64,000 nt of DNA, taken from contig CAJYYA010000008.1 of the NCBI GenBank assembly GCA_913778905.1, positions 124,001 through 188,000 of the forward strand. The letters run 5' to 3'. Origin of the DNA: an uncultured Naasia sp. (lineage in GTDB: Bacteria > Actinomycetota > Actinomycetes > Actinomycetales > Microbacteriaceae). A model generated the notes under the pieces. It saw nothing but the letters and a program-made list of their open reading frames with translations. It was not told where the DNA came from and did no database searches. Shown in pieces: positions 9,449-19,406 of the stretch (position 1 is its first letter; every line of letters begins with the position of its first letter). The translations under genes and the position numbers were made by a program.

Positions 9449-11449
9449 TCAGGCTAAAGGGAGCGGACCGCACTCGTCGATGCGGTAAAGGGCGGACGAG
9501 CCGACCCGGGTGACCTCCGTGAAGAGGCCGGCCTCGATGGCGTGGTCGATGGACGAGTAGAAATCGGCCTGCGCGTTCCCGCCCCACAGCTTCTCGGGAT
9601 CGCCGACGACGTACCGGACGCGGAGCGTGTCGAGCGACCGGCAGACCTCCGGGTCGGTGCGGATCTGGTCGAGTCGTGTGGCCACGACGTCTCGAGGGTC
9701 GCCCCACACGCCGATGAGGTGGGGGAACACCGCTTCGCGCGAACCCAGAGCCCAGGAGAGGGTCGAACCGTTCCACGGGTCGCCGAGCACGCGCTCGTCC
9801 GCGGGGACATGGTCGGGCAGGGACTCGAGTAGAGCCACCTCGTCGGCGTCGACGAGTGCTCCACCCTTCTCGGACTGCGGGAGGACGAAAGTGCGCCCGA
9901 TCTGGGCGGACATCTCGGCGAGGGTCGGGCCGAACCAGGACGACAGGACGACTGCCGCTGCGAGCAGGCCGACGACGACCCGGCGGACCGTCCGACTTCC
10001 TCTCAGGCGCGCCCGTAGGGCCACGGCGCCGATGGCGATCAGCGGGATCGAGAGCAGGGGCAGCAGCGAGACCAGGCGGTACTTGTCCTTATACCAGGCA
10101 CCGGTCATGATCTTCGCCAGGTCCGAATCCGAGCCGGCCGCGACGCAGTAGAGCAGCCCGGTCAAAAGGAAAGCCGCCACGAGCGGACGGCCTCGCCGCG
10201 TCGTTGACGCGGCGAGCAGCCCGAGGAGCACGGCGGCGGCGAGCAGGAGCGACGCGGGAAGAGCGACGTCGTTCGGGGCGCTGACCGGGGCAGCCGTGAA
10301 GACCTGCACCGCGCCGTCCCAGAGCGTCTGGATCGCGCGTGCCGGGCCGCCGGTCAGTCGTTGCGAGATGGGCTCGGAGCCGAGCTTGTAGTTGCGGAAC
10401 AGGAAGACGACGACAGCGGCGACAGCGATCAGTGCGACCGCCACGGGGGCGGCCACGACGAGCAGGGCTGCTCGCCGCCGGCCGTGTCGGCGGAGTCCGG
10501 AGGCCGCGACTACGATCGCCTGCACCGCGAGCGGGAAGGCGAGGATCCCGAGCGAGATGACGGTGCGGGGATGCGCGAAGACCTCGGCCACGCCCCACGC
10601 GGCGAAGGCGGCTAGCGTCCACCAGCTGCCCCGCAGACCTCGAAAGAAGCCGTTCGCGTAGGCCACCCGGCTGCGCGGCACCAGAAGAGCCAGGAGCGCG
10701 AATCCCGAGGGGAGGAGCGTGGTCGCGAGACCGGTCGGATACAGCGTTCCCCAGCTGAGAAGAAGGTAGGGGAATCCCGCGAAGCAGGTCGAGAGGGCCG
10801 CAGGCGCGAGCAGGAGGGGGCCGCGAGTGGCTCGGCGTCCCGCGAAAGCGCGGGTGAGGAGCAGGATGCCGGGCGTCCACACCGCGGCCGACGAGGCGAG
10901 CCACGTCGCCCCCGAGGCCGTCACCACCGACACCCCGGTGAGCTCGGCGGTGAGGGCCACGAGGGAGTGCCAGGCGGCGGGGTAGAACTCCACATTGCCG
11001 ACCGACGGGTTGGTGAGCCGGTAGAGGTCGAATGACGACGCCCTCCCTGTGTCGACGATCGATGCCGCGGCGTTGAGGTGGAAGACGCCGTCGTACGTCT
11101 GACTCACCGCGTCGAGGGGTGCGGCACGGAAAGCGATTATTCCGAACACGATCGCCACCAGCGCGATGCCCGCGACAGCCCACACCGCATCGCCGTGCGC
11201 TCGCCGAGCCCAGCTCGGCGGCGACATGAATCGCGAGACGACCGCCGCGATCGCGCAGGCCAGCGCTGTCAGTCCTACGACGGACCACCAGCCGTAGGGA
11301 ATGCCGACCTTGTCGCCCAGTGCCCCGGCGGTTCCGACCAGGGCTATCGACAGGGGTCCCGCGAGAGCGATGAGGGCGAGGCCGCGCACCCGGAGCAGAT
11401 AGGCGACCGCGACCCCGGGGAGGAGGAGAAGCGCGAGCGAAGCCGCCAC
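9449..11449 (-). CDS. Large membrane protein of the DUF6541 type, possible GT-C enzyme
   Basis: Protein of 666 residues. The N-terminal two thirds hold about a dozen hydrophobic segments (starting SLALLLLPGVAVAYLL). The last 150 residues are soluble and contain ESLPDHVPADERVLGDPWNG. The topology resembles actinobacterial DUF6541 proteins, which look like GT-C glycosyltransferases or polymerases. The GTG at 11449 is the first usual start after an in-frame stop. No convincing ribosome binding site precedes it, so the start is uncertain. The 155-bp divergent spacer to the GlfT1-like gene should carry promoters for both sides. Confidence 0.7.
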   Translation of the reverse strand: MAASLALLLLPGVAVAYLLRVRGLALIALAGPLSIALVGTAGALGDKVGIPYGWWSVVGLTALACAIAAVVSRFMSPPSWARRAHGDAVWAVAGIALVAIVFGIIAFRAAPLDAVSQTYDGVFHLNAAASIVDTGRASSFDLYRLTNPSVGNVEFYPAAWHSLVALTAELTGVSVVTASGATWLASSAAVWTPGILLLTRAFAGRRATRGPLLLAPAALSTCFAGFPYLLLSWGTLYPTGLATTLLPSGFALLALLVPRSRVAYANGFFRGLRGSWWTLAAFAAWGVAEVFAHPRTVISLGILAFPLAVQAIVVAASGLRRHGRRRAALLVVAAPVAVALIAVAAVVVFLFRNYKLGSEPISQRLTGGPARAIQTLWDGAVQVFTAAPVSAPNDVALPASLLLAAAVLLGLLAASTTRRGRPLVAAFLLTGLLYCVAAGSDSDLAKIMTGAWYKDKYRLVSLLPLLSIPLIAIGAVALRARLRGSRTVRRVVVGLLAAAVVLSSWFGPTLAEMSAQIGRTFVLPQSEKGGALVDADEVALLESLPDHVPADERVLGDPWNGSTLSWALGSREAVFPHLIGVWGDPRDVVATRLDQIRTDPEVCRSLDTLRVRYVVGDPEKLWGGNAQADFYSSIDHAIEAGLFTEVTRVGSSALYRIDECGPLPLA

Positions 11450-11556
11450 GGCGGCCGCTGCATCCGGTGGGACCAGGAGTCAAGCCTCTCGCGAGAGCGG
11501 AAAACGACGCCCCCACGGTACCCGATGGGTGGGCTCGCGAGGCGGGTGGTTAAATA

Positions 11557-11577
11557 AGGAGGAGCTGCGAACGCAGC
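11557..11577 (+). promoter_or_regulatory. Orphan Shine-Dalgarno sequence and small hairpin before the GlfT1-like gene
   Basis: After an AT-rich block (TTAAATAA, 11550-11557) stands AAGGAGGAG, a near-perfect ribosome binding site. No ATG, GTG or TTG lies within its reach. GCTGC/GCAGC (11564-11568 and 11573-11577) can pair just downstream. The first in-frame start of the gene is the TTG at 11605, more than 40 nt away. Confidence 0.35.
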
Positions 11578-11604
11578 CCATCACCTACTCGCGACGGGGC
11601 CCGT

Positions 11605-12564
11605 TTGTCTCACCAGAAGCTCAGGGTCGCCGCGGTCGTCGTGGCTTACAACCGTCGAGAGCTGCTGCTCGAAGCCGTGGGCGCACTCCACGCTCAGACC
11701 GTTCCGCTCGACAGGATCGTGGTCGTGGACAACGCCAGTACCGACGGCACTTCGGAGGCTCTCGCGAGCGATGCGCGCGGCGTCGACGTCGTCACGCTCG
11801 ATCGCAACACCGGAGGCGCGGGTGGTTTCGCCGTGGGCTTGGCGGCCGTGCTCGAGGATCCGCGAATCGACTGGGTGTGGCTGATGGACGACGACACCAT
11901 CCCCACTCCGACCGCTCTCGAGGAGCTCGTTCGGGTAGCGCGGCTCGCTCCGCTCGACACGGACGTTCTGGGATCGCGCGTCGTCTGGACGGACGGCCGC
12001 GAGCATCCCATGAACACGCCCCGGCCGAATCCGTTCGCGTCGCGGGCCCGCCGGGAATCGGCCGCCAAACGCGACACGATGGATATCCGCAGCACCTCGT
12101 TCGTCTCGATGCTCGTCCGCGCCGACGCCGCTCGCCGAACCACCCTGCCTGTCGCCGACTACTTCATCTGGAACGACGACTTCGAATACTCGTCCCGCCT
12201 CATCCGGGGTCGTCGCGGTCTCGCCGTCCCCGCGAGCGTGGTCGTTCATAAGACCCGTGTCCTCGGGTCGACGGACGCCGACCCCGGTGAGCGTTTCCGC
12301 TTCGAGGTGCGCAACAAGATCTGGCTCATGCGCTTCTCCCGCGCCCTCTCGGTCCCCGAGAAGGCGGTCTACTCGGCCGCGACCGTTCGTCGCTGGATCC
12401 GCACCTTCCGCCGGTCGTCCGACCGTGCGACGCTGTCCGCGGCTCTGAGGCTGGGAGCGCGCGAGGGTTTCGCACAGCGGCCGCGGGCTACTGATGAGGT
12501 GCTCGCGGGCCTCGGACCGGTGAGCGCCGTCATCGCGCGTCACGAGGCGGCGGCGCGGAAATGA
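11605..12564 (+). CDS. GlfT1-like galactofuranosyltransferase (GT2)
   Basis: GT2 enzyme of 319 residues. Motifs: AAVVVAYNRRELL, VVVDNASTDGTSE, NTGGAGGF, the metal-binding WLMDDDT (Asp95-97), and WNDDFEYSSRL (about 189-198), where the acid residues probably include the catalytic base. This set matches the galactofuranosyltransferase family of mycobacterial GlfT1 (Rv3782), which starts the galactan from UDP-Galf. The nearby glf gene supports a UDP-Galf donor. The TTG start is the first possible in frame after a stop. The end overlaps the next GT2 by 4 bp. Confidence 0.82.
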   Translation: MSHQKLRVAAVVVAYNRRELLLEAVGALHAQTVPLDRIVVVDNASTDGTSEALASDARGVDVVTLDRNTGGAGGFAVGLAAVLEDPRIDWVWLMDDDTIPTPTALEELVRVARLAPLDTDVLGSRVVWTDGREHPMNTPRPNPFASRARRESAAKRDTMDIRSTSFVSMLVRADAARRTTLPVADYFIWNDDFEYSSRLIRGRRGLAVPASVVVHKTRVLGSTDADPGERFRFEVRNKIWLMRFSRALSVPEKAVYSAATVRRWIRTFRRSSDRATLSAALRLGAREGFAQRPRATDEVLAGLGPVSAVIARHEAAARK

Positions 12565-13391
12565 CCCAGCCGTTCTCGCTACTGCTGCCTGTCTACGCCG
12601 GCGATCGCGGCGAACACCTCCGTCGCGCGTTCGACACGTCGGTGACCGAGCAAGGACTGCGGCCGAGCGAGGTCGTCATCGTTCGCGACGGGCCCGTAGG
12701 AGCCGATCTCGCCGGTGTCCTGACCGAGCTCGTCGAGCTCAGCCCCGTCCCGGTCCGCCTGGTGGAGTTGGAGCACAACCAGGGGCTCTCCCGTGCACTC
12801 ACCGAGGGGCTGGCCCGTTGCACGCATGGGATCGTCGCGCGCATCGATGCCGACGACGAGAGCCTGCCCGACCGTTTCGAACAGCAGCTGCCGGTACTCC
12901 TCGAGCGCGAGCTGGACATGATCGGCGGCGGCCTCATCGAGTTCGCGAGCGACTCAGGCGAGCAGCTCGGTGTGCGCATCCCGCCGCACGGCGAGGAGAT
13001 CGCCGTCGCGGCACGGTTCCGCGACCCCTTCAATCATCCGACCGTGGTGTACCGGCGGGCGGCTGTCGACCGGGCCGGCGGATACCGCGAGGAGACTCCT
13101 CTCATGGAGGACTACTCGCTCTTCGCCCGCATGATCGCCTCGGGTGCGAAGGTCGACAACCTGCCGAAGCCCGTGGTGCGTTATCGCGTGGACCAGGGCG
13201 CCTACAAGCGCCGCGGGGGGCTCGCCCAGCTGCGAGCCGAGCTCCTCCTGCAGCGCGAGCTGCGGTCCATCGGCTTCACCACTCCCGCGCAGGCCGTCCG
13301 CAACGTCCTGGTCCGCGGGGGATACCGGCTCGTGCCCCTCTGGGCGCGCCGTGCGGTGTACCGTCGATGGTTCGTCTCCAGGAAGAGCTGA
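12561..13391 (+). CDS. Glycosyltransferase family 2 protein
   Basis: GT-A protein of 276 residues. Motifs: FSLLLPVYAGDRGEHL, VVIVRDGPVG, HNQGLSRALTEGL and the DXD-type IDADDESLPDRF near residue 95. GGYREETPLMEDYSLFARM near residue 175 is the usual acceptor/base region. It resembles capsular and teichuronic GT2 enzymes of the amylovoran/AmsE type. The start overlaps the GlfT1-like gene (ATGA), and glf follows 24 bp later, so the three form one transcription unit. The donor is unknown. UDP-Galf is possible from context only. Confidence 0.85.
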   Translation: MTQPFSLLLPVYAGDRGEHLRRAFDTSVTEQGLRPSEVVIVRDGPVGADLAGVLTELVELSPVPVRLVELEHNQGLSRALTEGLARCTHGIVARIDADDESLPDRFEQQLPVLLERELDMIGGGLIEFASDSGEQLGVRIPPHGEEIAVAARFRDPFNHPTVVYRRAAVDRAGGYREETPLMEDYSLFARMIASGAKVDNLPKPVVRYRVDQGAYKRRGGLAQLRAELLLQRELRSIGFTTPAQAVRNVLVRGGYRLVPLWARRAVYRRWFVSRKS

Positions 13392-14576
<1,185 letters not shown>

Positions 14577-14635
14577 CGGGGTACGCCCCGAACTGGGGGC
14601 CGCGTGTCGTATGTCCCTGGATAGAACGACCTGTC

Positions 14636-14641
14636 TAACAT
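14636..14641 (+). promoter_or_regulatory. -10 element for a leaderless lipoprotein transcript
   Basis: TAACAT (TANNNT) lies 6 nt before the ATG at 14648, with no ribosome binding site between. It suggests a new transcript starting here, separate from glf. Confidence 0.5.
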
Positions 14642-14647
14642 TCGTGC

Positions 14648-15169
14648 ATGACTGTCCGGCTCGTCTCCCGCGCCTTCGGGCTGATCGCCCTCGCGGTGGT
14701 GGTGCCGTTCGGCCTCGCATCGTGTGTGGGCGGCGCACCGTCGGCTCCGACCGAATCGGGTACAACGTCGGCCTCTGCCGCCGCGCCGCAGGCGAGTACC
14801 ACGCCCACGCCGGCGCCCACGACAGACGCTCCCGTCCTGCCTGCCCCCGTCGAGGGACAGCCTCAGCCGGACCCCCAGACGGCGCCTCTGCAGCTGCTCG
14901 ACGCGAGCTATGACTCCTCGAGCGCATCCATCGTCGTATCGGCCGTCGTCGGCGACCGAGTGGCCGAGGGCGATTGCATCCTCACGGTCACCAATCAACA
15001 GGCCTCGGAGACGGCGACGGTACCTGCCGTCGCCGACGCCACGGTCACCTACTGCGCGTCGGTGAGCGTCGCGATCCCGAACGGAGCACAGGGCACATGG
15101 GACTACGACCTCGTCTACCGCGACTCGATCTCGAGCGGAAGCGTGAAGGGGACGGTTCAGGTCCGATGA
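14648..15169 (+). CDS. Putative lipoprotein
   Basis: Protein of 173 residues with a lipoprotein signal peptide: Arg near the N-terminus, the hydrophobic run FGLIALAVVVPFG and the lipobox LASC, giving a mature N-terminal Cys near residue 27. A low-complexity Ser/Thr/Ala/Pro linker follows, then a C-terminal domain of about 100 residues from LQLLDASYDSSSASIVVSA with two Cys residues. That domain looks like a small all-beta fold. The stop overlaps the start of the secreted-repeat protein, so the two are probably co-expressed and may act together outside the cell. No named family recognised. Confidence 0.75.
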   Translation: MTVRLVSRAFGLIALAVVVPFGLASCVGGAPSAPTESGTTSASAAAPQASTTPTPAPTTDAPVLPAPVEGQPQPDPQTAPLQLLDASYDSSSASIVVSAVVGDRVAEGDCILTVTNQQASETATVPAVADATVTYCASVSVAIPNGAQGTWDYDLVYRDSISSGSVKGTVQVR

Positions 15170-17250
15170 AGCGCCGCGGAATCCTCTCCCGGGCCCTGCT
15201 GGTCCTCATCGCCACGTGCGCGCTCGTCGTGGGCGGCCTCGTGCCCGCCAACGCGCCGTCCGCGTCGGCCGCTGACGCCTCGCAGTTCAACCCGGGCAAC
15301 ATCATCAGCGATTACAACTTCTTCAACGGGGGCGCCCTCTCGGCCGATCAGGTCCAGGGGTTCCTCAACTCGAAGGTGCCGCAGTGTCGCAGCGGCTACA
15401 CCTGCCTGAAGGACTACCGCCAGTCGACGTGGACCCGCTCCGCGGACCCCATGTGCGGTGCTTACCAGGGGTCGGGCAACGAGTCGGCCGCTCAGATCAT
15501 CACGAAGGTCGGCCAGGCTTGCAACGTCAGCCAGAAGGTCCTCCTCGTCCTTCTCGAGAAGGAGATGTCACTCGTCACCGACTCGTGGCCCGACGCGTGG
15601 CAGTACCAGAAGGCGACGGGCTACGCGTGCCCCGACACCGCGCCCTGCGATGCCGAGTTCGCCGGCTTCTACAACCAGGTTTACAAGGCCGCGTGGCAGT
15701 ACAAGCGTTACTCCAACCCTGCTGGAACCAACCGCACCTATACGTGGTTCCCCGTGGGTCAGGTCTCCAACATCCGCTATCACCCGAATGCCGCCTGCGG
15801 TTCGAGCCCTGTGCGCATCCAGAACCAGGCCACGGCCGGTCTGTACTACTACACCCCGTATCAGCCGAACGCGACCGCGATGTCGAACATCTACGGCGGT
15901 CAGGACGACGGTTGCTCCGCCTACGGCAACCGAAACTTCTGGCGACTCTTCACCGACTGGTTCGGCTCCCCGACCAACCCCACGGACCCGATCGGAGCGG
16001 TCGACGCCATACGCGCGGCTCCCGGCGGCTTGCAGGTGACCGGTTGGGCGCTCGACTTCGACTCCGAGTCACCCATCGACGTTCACGTCTATGTCGATAA
16101 CCGCGGCTACTCGACCCCGGCCAACCTGTCGCGTCCCGATGTGCAGAAGGCTTTCTCGCGCAGCTCTGACAAGCAGGGTTTCACCACCACGGTCCCGGCG
16201 TCGCCCGGAACGCACCGCGTCTGCGTCTACGGTTACAACGTCGGCCCGGGCAGCAACGGGATCCTGGGGTGCACCGACGTCGAGGTGACCAACGGCAAGC
16301 CCTTCGGTGCCTTCGAGGGCGTCTCGGTCGTGGGCGGTGAGGTGACCGCCGGCGGTTGGGCCATCGACCCAGACTCGACGGCGGCCTCCGATGTGCACCT
16401 GTATGTCGATGGCGTCGGCTACCGCGTCCCTGCGGACCAAAACCGTCCCGACGTGGGTGCTTACTACTCGGCCTACGGTGCAGCGCACGGCTTCAACAAA
16501 TCCTTCCAGCTGGCGCGTGGCTCTCACCGGATCTGCGCGTACGCAATCGACATCGCCAATCCGTCGATCAACACGAGCCTCGGATGCCGCACCGCGGAGG
16601 TCGTCGTGGACGGAGTCGATCGGGGTCGTGCGCCGATCGGGAACTTCGAGGGCGTGTCCGCCGGTCCCGGGGAGCTGAGCCTCTCGGGATGGGCCATCGA
16701 CCCCGACACCGCGGCCTCGGTCCCGGTGAACTTCACGGTCGACGACACGCCGTACACCGTGACTGCCGACGGTTGGCGCGCCGATGTGTCGAACGCGTTC
16801 CCCGGTTACGGTGGCGCCCACGGCTTCGCGAAGACGGTGCCCGCCGGGCCTGGGCAGCGCAACGTTTGCGCCGCGATCCCTGACACGGCGGGCGGGCGCA
16901 GCACTTCGCTGGGCTGTCGGACGATCCAGGTGCCGGCCCTGACTCCGGTCGGTTCACTCGACGCGGTGACCGCCGGCACGGGAAGTGTGAGTGTCTCCGG
17001 ATGGGCCGCGACACCCATGCAGGCCTCGTCGATCGACGTGCACGTCTACGTGGGGTCATCGGGCACGCGGTTCGCCGCCGACCAGGCGCGTCCCGACGTC
17101 CAGGCGGCGGTTCCCGGAACCGGACCGGCCACTGGTTTCGCCGCGACGGTGTCGGCGCCCGCGGGCCCCGCGCGCGTCTGCGTCTATGCGGTGGACGGTC
17201 CCAACGGGGTCAATGCGCTTCTCGGGTGCCGTGACGTCAGCGTAGGCTGA
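15166..17250 (+). CDS. Secreted protein: lysozyme-like N-terminal domain plus four C-terminal repeats
   Basis: Protein of 694 residues. A Sec signal peptide (RGILSRALLVLIATCALVVGG, cut near ASA) precedes an N-terminal domain of about 230 residues. That domain has six or more Cys and the helix QKVLLVLLEKEMSLVTD, whose Glu resembles the catalytic Glu of lysozyme-like transglycosylases. The rest is four repeats of about 100 residues, each running from (V/I/F)G-x-(F/L/V)-(E/D)-(G/A)-V through GWA to GC-(R/T)-x-x-x-V. Start and upstream lipoprotein stop overlap by 4 bp. A hairpin at 17276-17310 ends the unit. A cell-wall hydrolase or binding role is inference. The domain is common in actinobacteria, but I cannot name it. 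Confidence 0.75.
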   Translation: MKRRGILSRALLVLIATCALVVGGLVPANAPSASAADASQFNPGNIISDYNFFNGGALSADQVQGFLNSKVPQCRSGYTCLKDYRQSTWTRSADPMCGAYQGSGNESAAQIITKVGQACNVSQKVLLVLLEKEMSLVTDSWPDAWQYQKATGYACPDTAPCDAEFAGFYNQVYKAAWQYKRYSNPAGTNRTYTWFPVGQVSNIRYHPNAACGSSPVRIQNQATAGLYYYTPYQPNATAMSNIYGGQDDGCSAYGNRNFWRLFTDWFGSPTNPTDPIGAVDAIRAAPGGLQVTGWALDFDSESPIDVHVYVDNRGYSTPANLSRPDVQKAFSRSSDKQGFTTTVPASPGTHRVCVYGYNVGPGSNGILGCTDVEVTNGKPFGAFEGVSVVGGEVTAGGWAIDPDSTAASDVHLYVDGVGYRVPADQNRPDVGAYYSAYGAAHGFNKSFQLARGSHRICAYAIDIANPSINTSLGCRTAEVVVDGVDRGRAPIGNFEGVSAGPGELSLSGWAIDPDTAASVPVNFTVDDTPYTVTADGWRADVSNAFPGYGGAHGFAKTVPAGPGQRNVCAAIPDTAGGRSTSLGCRTIQVPALTPVGSLDAVTAGTGSVSVSGWAATPMQASSIDVHVYVGSSGTRFAADQARPDVQAAVPGTGPATGFAATVSAPAGPARVCVYAVDGPNGVNALLGCRDVSVG
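15991..17247 (+). repeat. Four tandem protein repeats in the secreted protein
   Basis: Repeat units begin at about 15991, 16303, 16636 and 16948. Each codes for about 100 residues with shared landmarks: GWA(I/L)D(P/F)D, a (V/L)HVYVD-like strand, an RPDV segment, GF-x-x-x-(V/F), (V/I)C(V/A)Y and a closing GC(R/T). Units 3 and 4 have drifted at the HVYVD and WAIDPD positions respectively. Each unit keeps two Cys, which may pair. Confidence 0.8.
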
Positions 17251-17275
17251 GGTCTGATTTTCCGGATACGTCGGT

Positions 17276-17310
17276 GACGGGTGGGGTCGCGAACGCGACG
17301 CCCACCCGTC
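17276..17310 (+). terminator. Hairpin after the secreted-repeat gene
   Basis: A 15-bp stem (17276-17290 with 17295-17310, one bulged G, GAAC loop) lies 25 bp past the stop. There is no long T tract. It probably ends the lipoprotein/secreted-protein transcript. Confidence 0.6.
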
Positions 17311-17338
17311 GCTCTGTAAGCGCAAGGGCAGCATTTTG

Positions 17339-18259
17339 ATGGCGGAACCCCTCGAGATCTTCATTCCCTTCTGGGGCGAGCCCGAGCTGCTCTACGAGAC
17401 GATCCGCTCGGTCCTCGCGCAGGATGATCCCGGGTGGACGCTTGTGGTCATCGACGATTGCTACCCCGACCCGTCGGTCGCGGCGTGGTTCGAAGGACTC
17501 GCGGACTCCCGGGTGGTCTACACCCGCAACGAGGTGAACCTCGGCATCACCGCCAACTACGAGCGCGCCATCCAGTTAGCCACGCGTCCTTTCATCACGA
17601 TTCTCGGGTGCGACGACCTGATGGACCCCGGCTACGTCCGGCTGATCCGGACGACCATCGACCGCGTCCCCGCCGCCGACGTGATCCAGCCGGGCGTGCG
17701 CGTCATAGACGGTGAGGGCCGCGTCGTCCTTCCACTCGCAGACCGGGTCAAACGGTGGATGCAGCCCCGCGGTGCCGCGACCCTCACCGGTGAGCAGATG
17801 GCGACCGACCTCCTGCGCGGCAACTGGCTCTACTGGCCCGCTCTGACCTTCCGGGTCGCGATGCTGCGGGAGGTCCCCTTTCGCGCAGGCTTTCCGATCA
17901 TCCAGGATCTCGCCCTTTTGGTCGATGTAGCGCACGAATCGGGAACGCTCGCGTTCGAGCCCGAGGTCGCGTTCTCCTACCGTCGCCACGGCGGCTCGGC
18001 CTCTCAGCGCAGTGTGATCGACGGCACCCGCTTCGTCGGCGAGAGGCGCTACTTCGCACTCGCGGCGGAGCAGGCGCACGCGAGAGGATGGGCCCGTGCG
18101 GCGAGGGTCGCCCGCTGGCGCATGATGTCGAGGTTCCAGGCGGCGTCGCTGCTCCCCGAGGTGCTTCGCGCCCGTTCGCGCCCGGGCATCCGCTCGGTCC
18201 TCACCCATATGTTCGGCAGGCCGACCCGGCTGCCCTCGTCCCGTCCGAAAGGTCTGTGA
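17339..18259 (+). CDS. Glycosyltransferase family 2 protein
   Basis: GT-A enzyme of 306 residues. It begins with EIFIPFWGEPELLYETIRS, then VVIDDCYPDPSVA, NEVNLGITANYERA and the metal site ILGCDDLMDPGYV near residue 90. The C-terminal third is basic. The ATG at 17339 is preferred over the overlapping TTG at 17336. AAGGGC about 10 nt upstream may serve as ribosome binding site. It is directly followed (1-bp gap) by a sugar epimerase gene, so the two are likely co-translated, and the epimerase may help supply the donor. Confidence 0.85.
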   Translation: MAEPLEIFIPFWGEPELLYETIRSVLAQDDPGWTLVVIDDCYPDPSVAAWFEGLADSRVVYTRNEVNLGITANYERAIQLATRPFITILGCDDLMDPGYVRLIRTTIDRVPAADVIQPGVRVIDGEGRVVLPLADRVKRWMQPRGAATLTGEQMATDLLRGNWLYWPALTFRVAMLREVPFRAGFPIIQDLALLVDVAHESGTLAFEPEVAFSYRRHGGSASQRSVIDGTRFVGERRYFALAAEQAHARGWARAARVARWRMMSRFQAASLLPEVLRARSRPGIRSVLTHMFGRPTRLPSSRPKGL

Positions 18260-18260
18260 G

Positions 18261-19406
18261 ATGGCTACATCCAGCGAGAACGTCTTGATCACCGGTGGTG
18301 CCGGCTTCATCGGTTCGCGCCTGGCCGCGCGGTTCGCGCGCGACGGCCACAACGTCACGGTGCTCGACTCCCTGCACCCTCAGATCCACGGGGAGAACCC
18401 GCTCGAGAACTCAGAAGCCGTTCGCGACCTGCAGAAGGTCGCGAAGCTGGTAGTGGGCACGGTGACCTCGATGGAAGACATCGCCGGGGCGCTCGCCGAT
18501 AGCACGCTCGTCGTGCACCTCGCTGCCGAGACCGGCACCGGGCAGTCGATGTACGAGGTGGCGCGCTACGTCGACGTCAACGTCCAAGGAACCGCCAACC
18601 TGCTCGACCTGCTCGTCAACACCGATCACCGGGTCAAGAGAGTGGTCGTCGCCTCTTCGCGATCCGTCTACGGCGAGGGCTCCTACCGTGCGCCGGACGG
18701 TCGAATCGTCCACCCCCCGCACCGCTCCGAGACCGATCTCGACGCCCGCCGCTTCGAAGTACGCGGCGCCGACGGCGAGGAGCTCGAGATGGTTCCGACC
18801 GACGAGAAGGCGCTCCTGCACCCGTCGAGCGTGTACGGGATCACCAAGCAGATGCAGGAGGCCCTCATCGCGACCGTCGCCCCGTCGATCGGGCTCGACT
18901 CGGTGGTCCTGCGCTATCAGAACGTCTACGGCCCCGGCCAGTCGCTGTCGAACCCGTACACGGGCATTCTGTCCATCTTCTCCTCCCTCATCCGCGAGGG
19001 GAAGAAGATCAACGTCTTCGAGGATGGGCTCGAGTCGCGCGACTTCGTCTTCGTTGACGACGTCGTCGAGGCCACGTATCTCGCCGCCGTCGCCCCCGAC
19101 GCGAAGAACGTGGTGCTCAACGTCGGCTCGGGTGAGGCCACTAATGTCATCCAGGTCGTCGAAGCCCTCGCCGCGGCGCTCGACCTGGAGGTCGACTGGG
19201 AGGTCAGCGGCAACTACCGGCTCGGGGACATCCGCCACAACGTGGCGGACGTATCGGCGCTCGCATCCGTCACCGGTTTCACGCCCTCGACGACCTTCAG
19301 CGAAGGGGTGAAGCGCTTCGCCGACTGGGTCACCGCCCAGCCGGTCCCGACGAGCACCTTCGAGGCGTCCGTCGAGGAGATGGCGGCGCGAAGACTCCTG
19401 CGATGA
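18261..19406 (+). CDS. NAD-dependent nucleotide-sugar epimerase/dehydratase (dTDP-6-deoxysugar type)
   Basis: Extended short-chain dehydrogenase of 381 residues. The Rossmann motif [12 protein letters not shown] opens it, VVHLAAETGTGQSMY follows, and SSRSVYG plus YGITK supply the catalytic Ser/Tyr-Lys. The HPQIHGENP loop and the extra segment near residues 140-180 resemble dTDP-L-rhamnose 4-epimerases, which make dTDP-6-deoxy-L-talose. That substrate would be available from rmlABCD in this window. The exact reaction is inference. Other NDP-hexose epimerase activities are possible. The last 4 bp overlap the acyltransferase start. Confidence 0.78.
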   Translation: MATSSENVLITGGAGFIGSRLAARFARDGHNVTVLDSLHPQIHGENPLENSEAVRDLQKVAKLVVGTVTSMEDIAGALADSTLVVHLAAETGTGQSMYEVARYVDVNVQGTANLLDLLVNTDHRVKRVVVASSRSVYGEGSYRAPDGRIVHPPHRSETDLDARRFEVRGADGEELEMVPTDEKALLHPSSVYGITKQMQEALIATVAPSIGLDSVVLRYQNVYGPGQSLSNPYTGILSIFSSLIREGKKINVFEDGLESRDFVFVDDVVEATYLAAVAPDAKNVVLNVGSGEATNVIQVVEALAAALDLEVDWEVSGNYRLGDIRHNVADVSALASVTGFTPSTTFSEGVKRFADWVTAQPVPTSTFEASVEEMAARRLLR

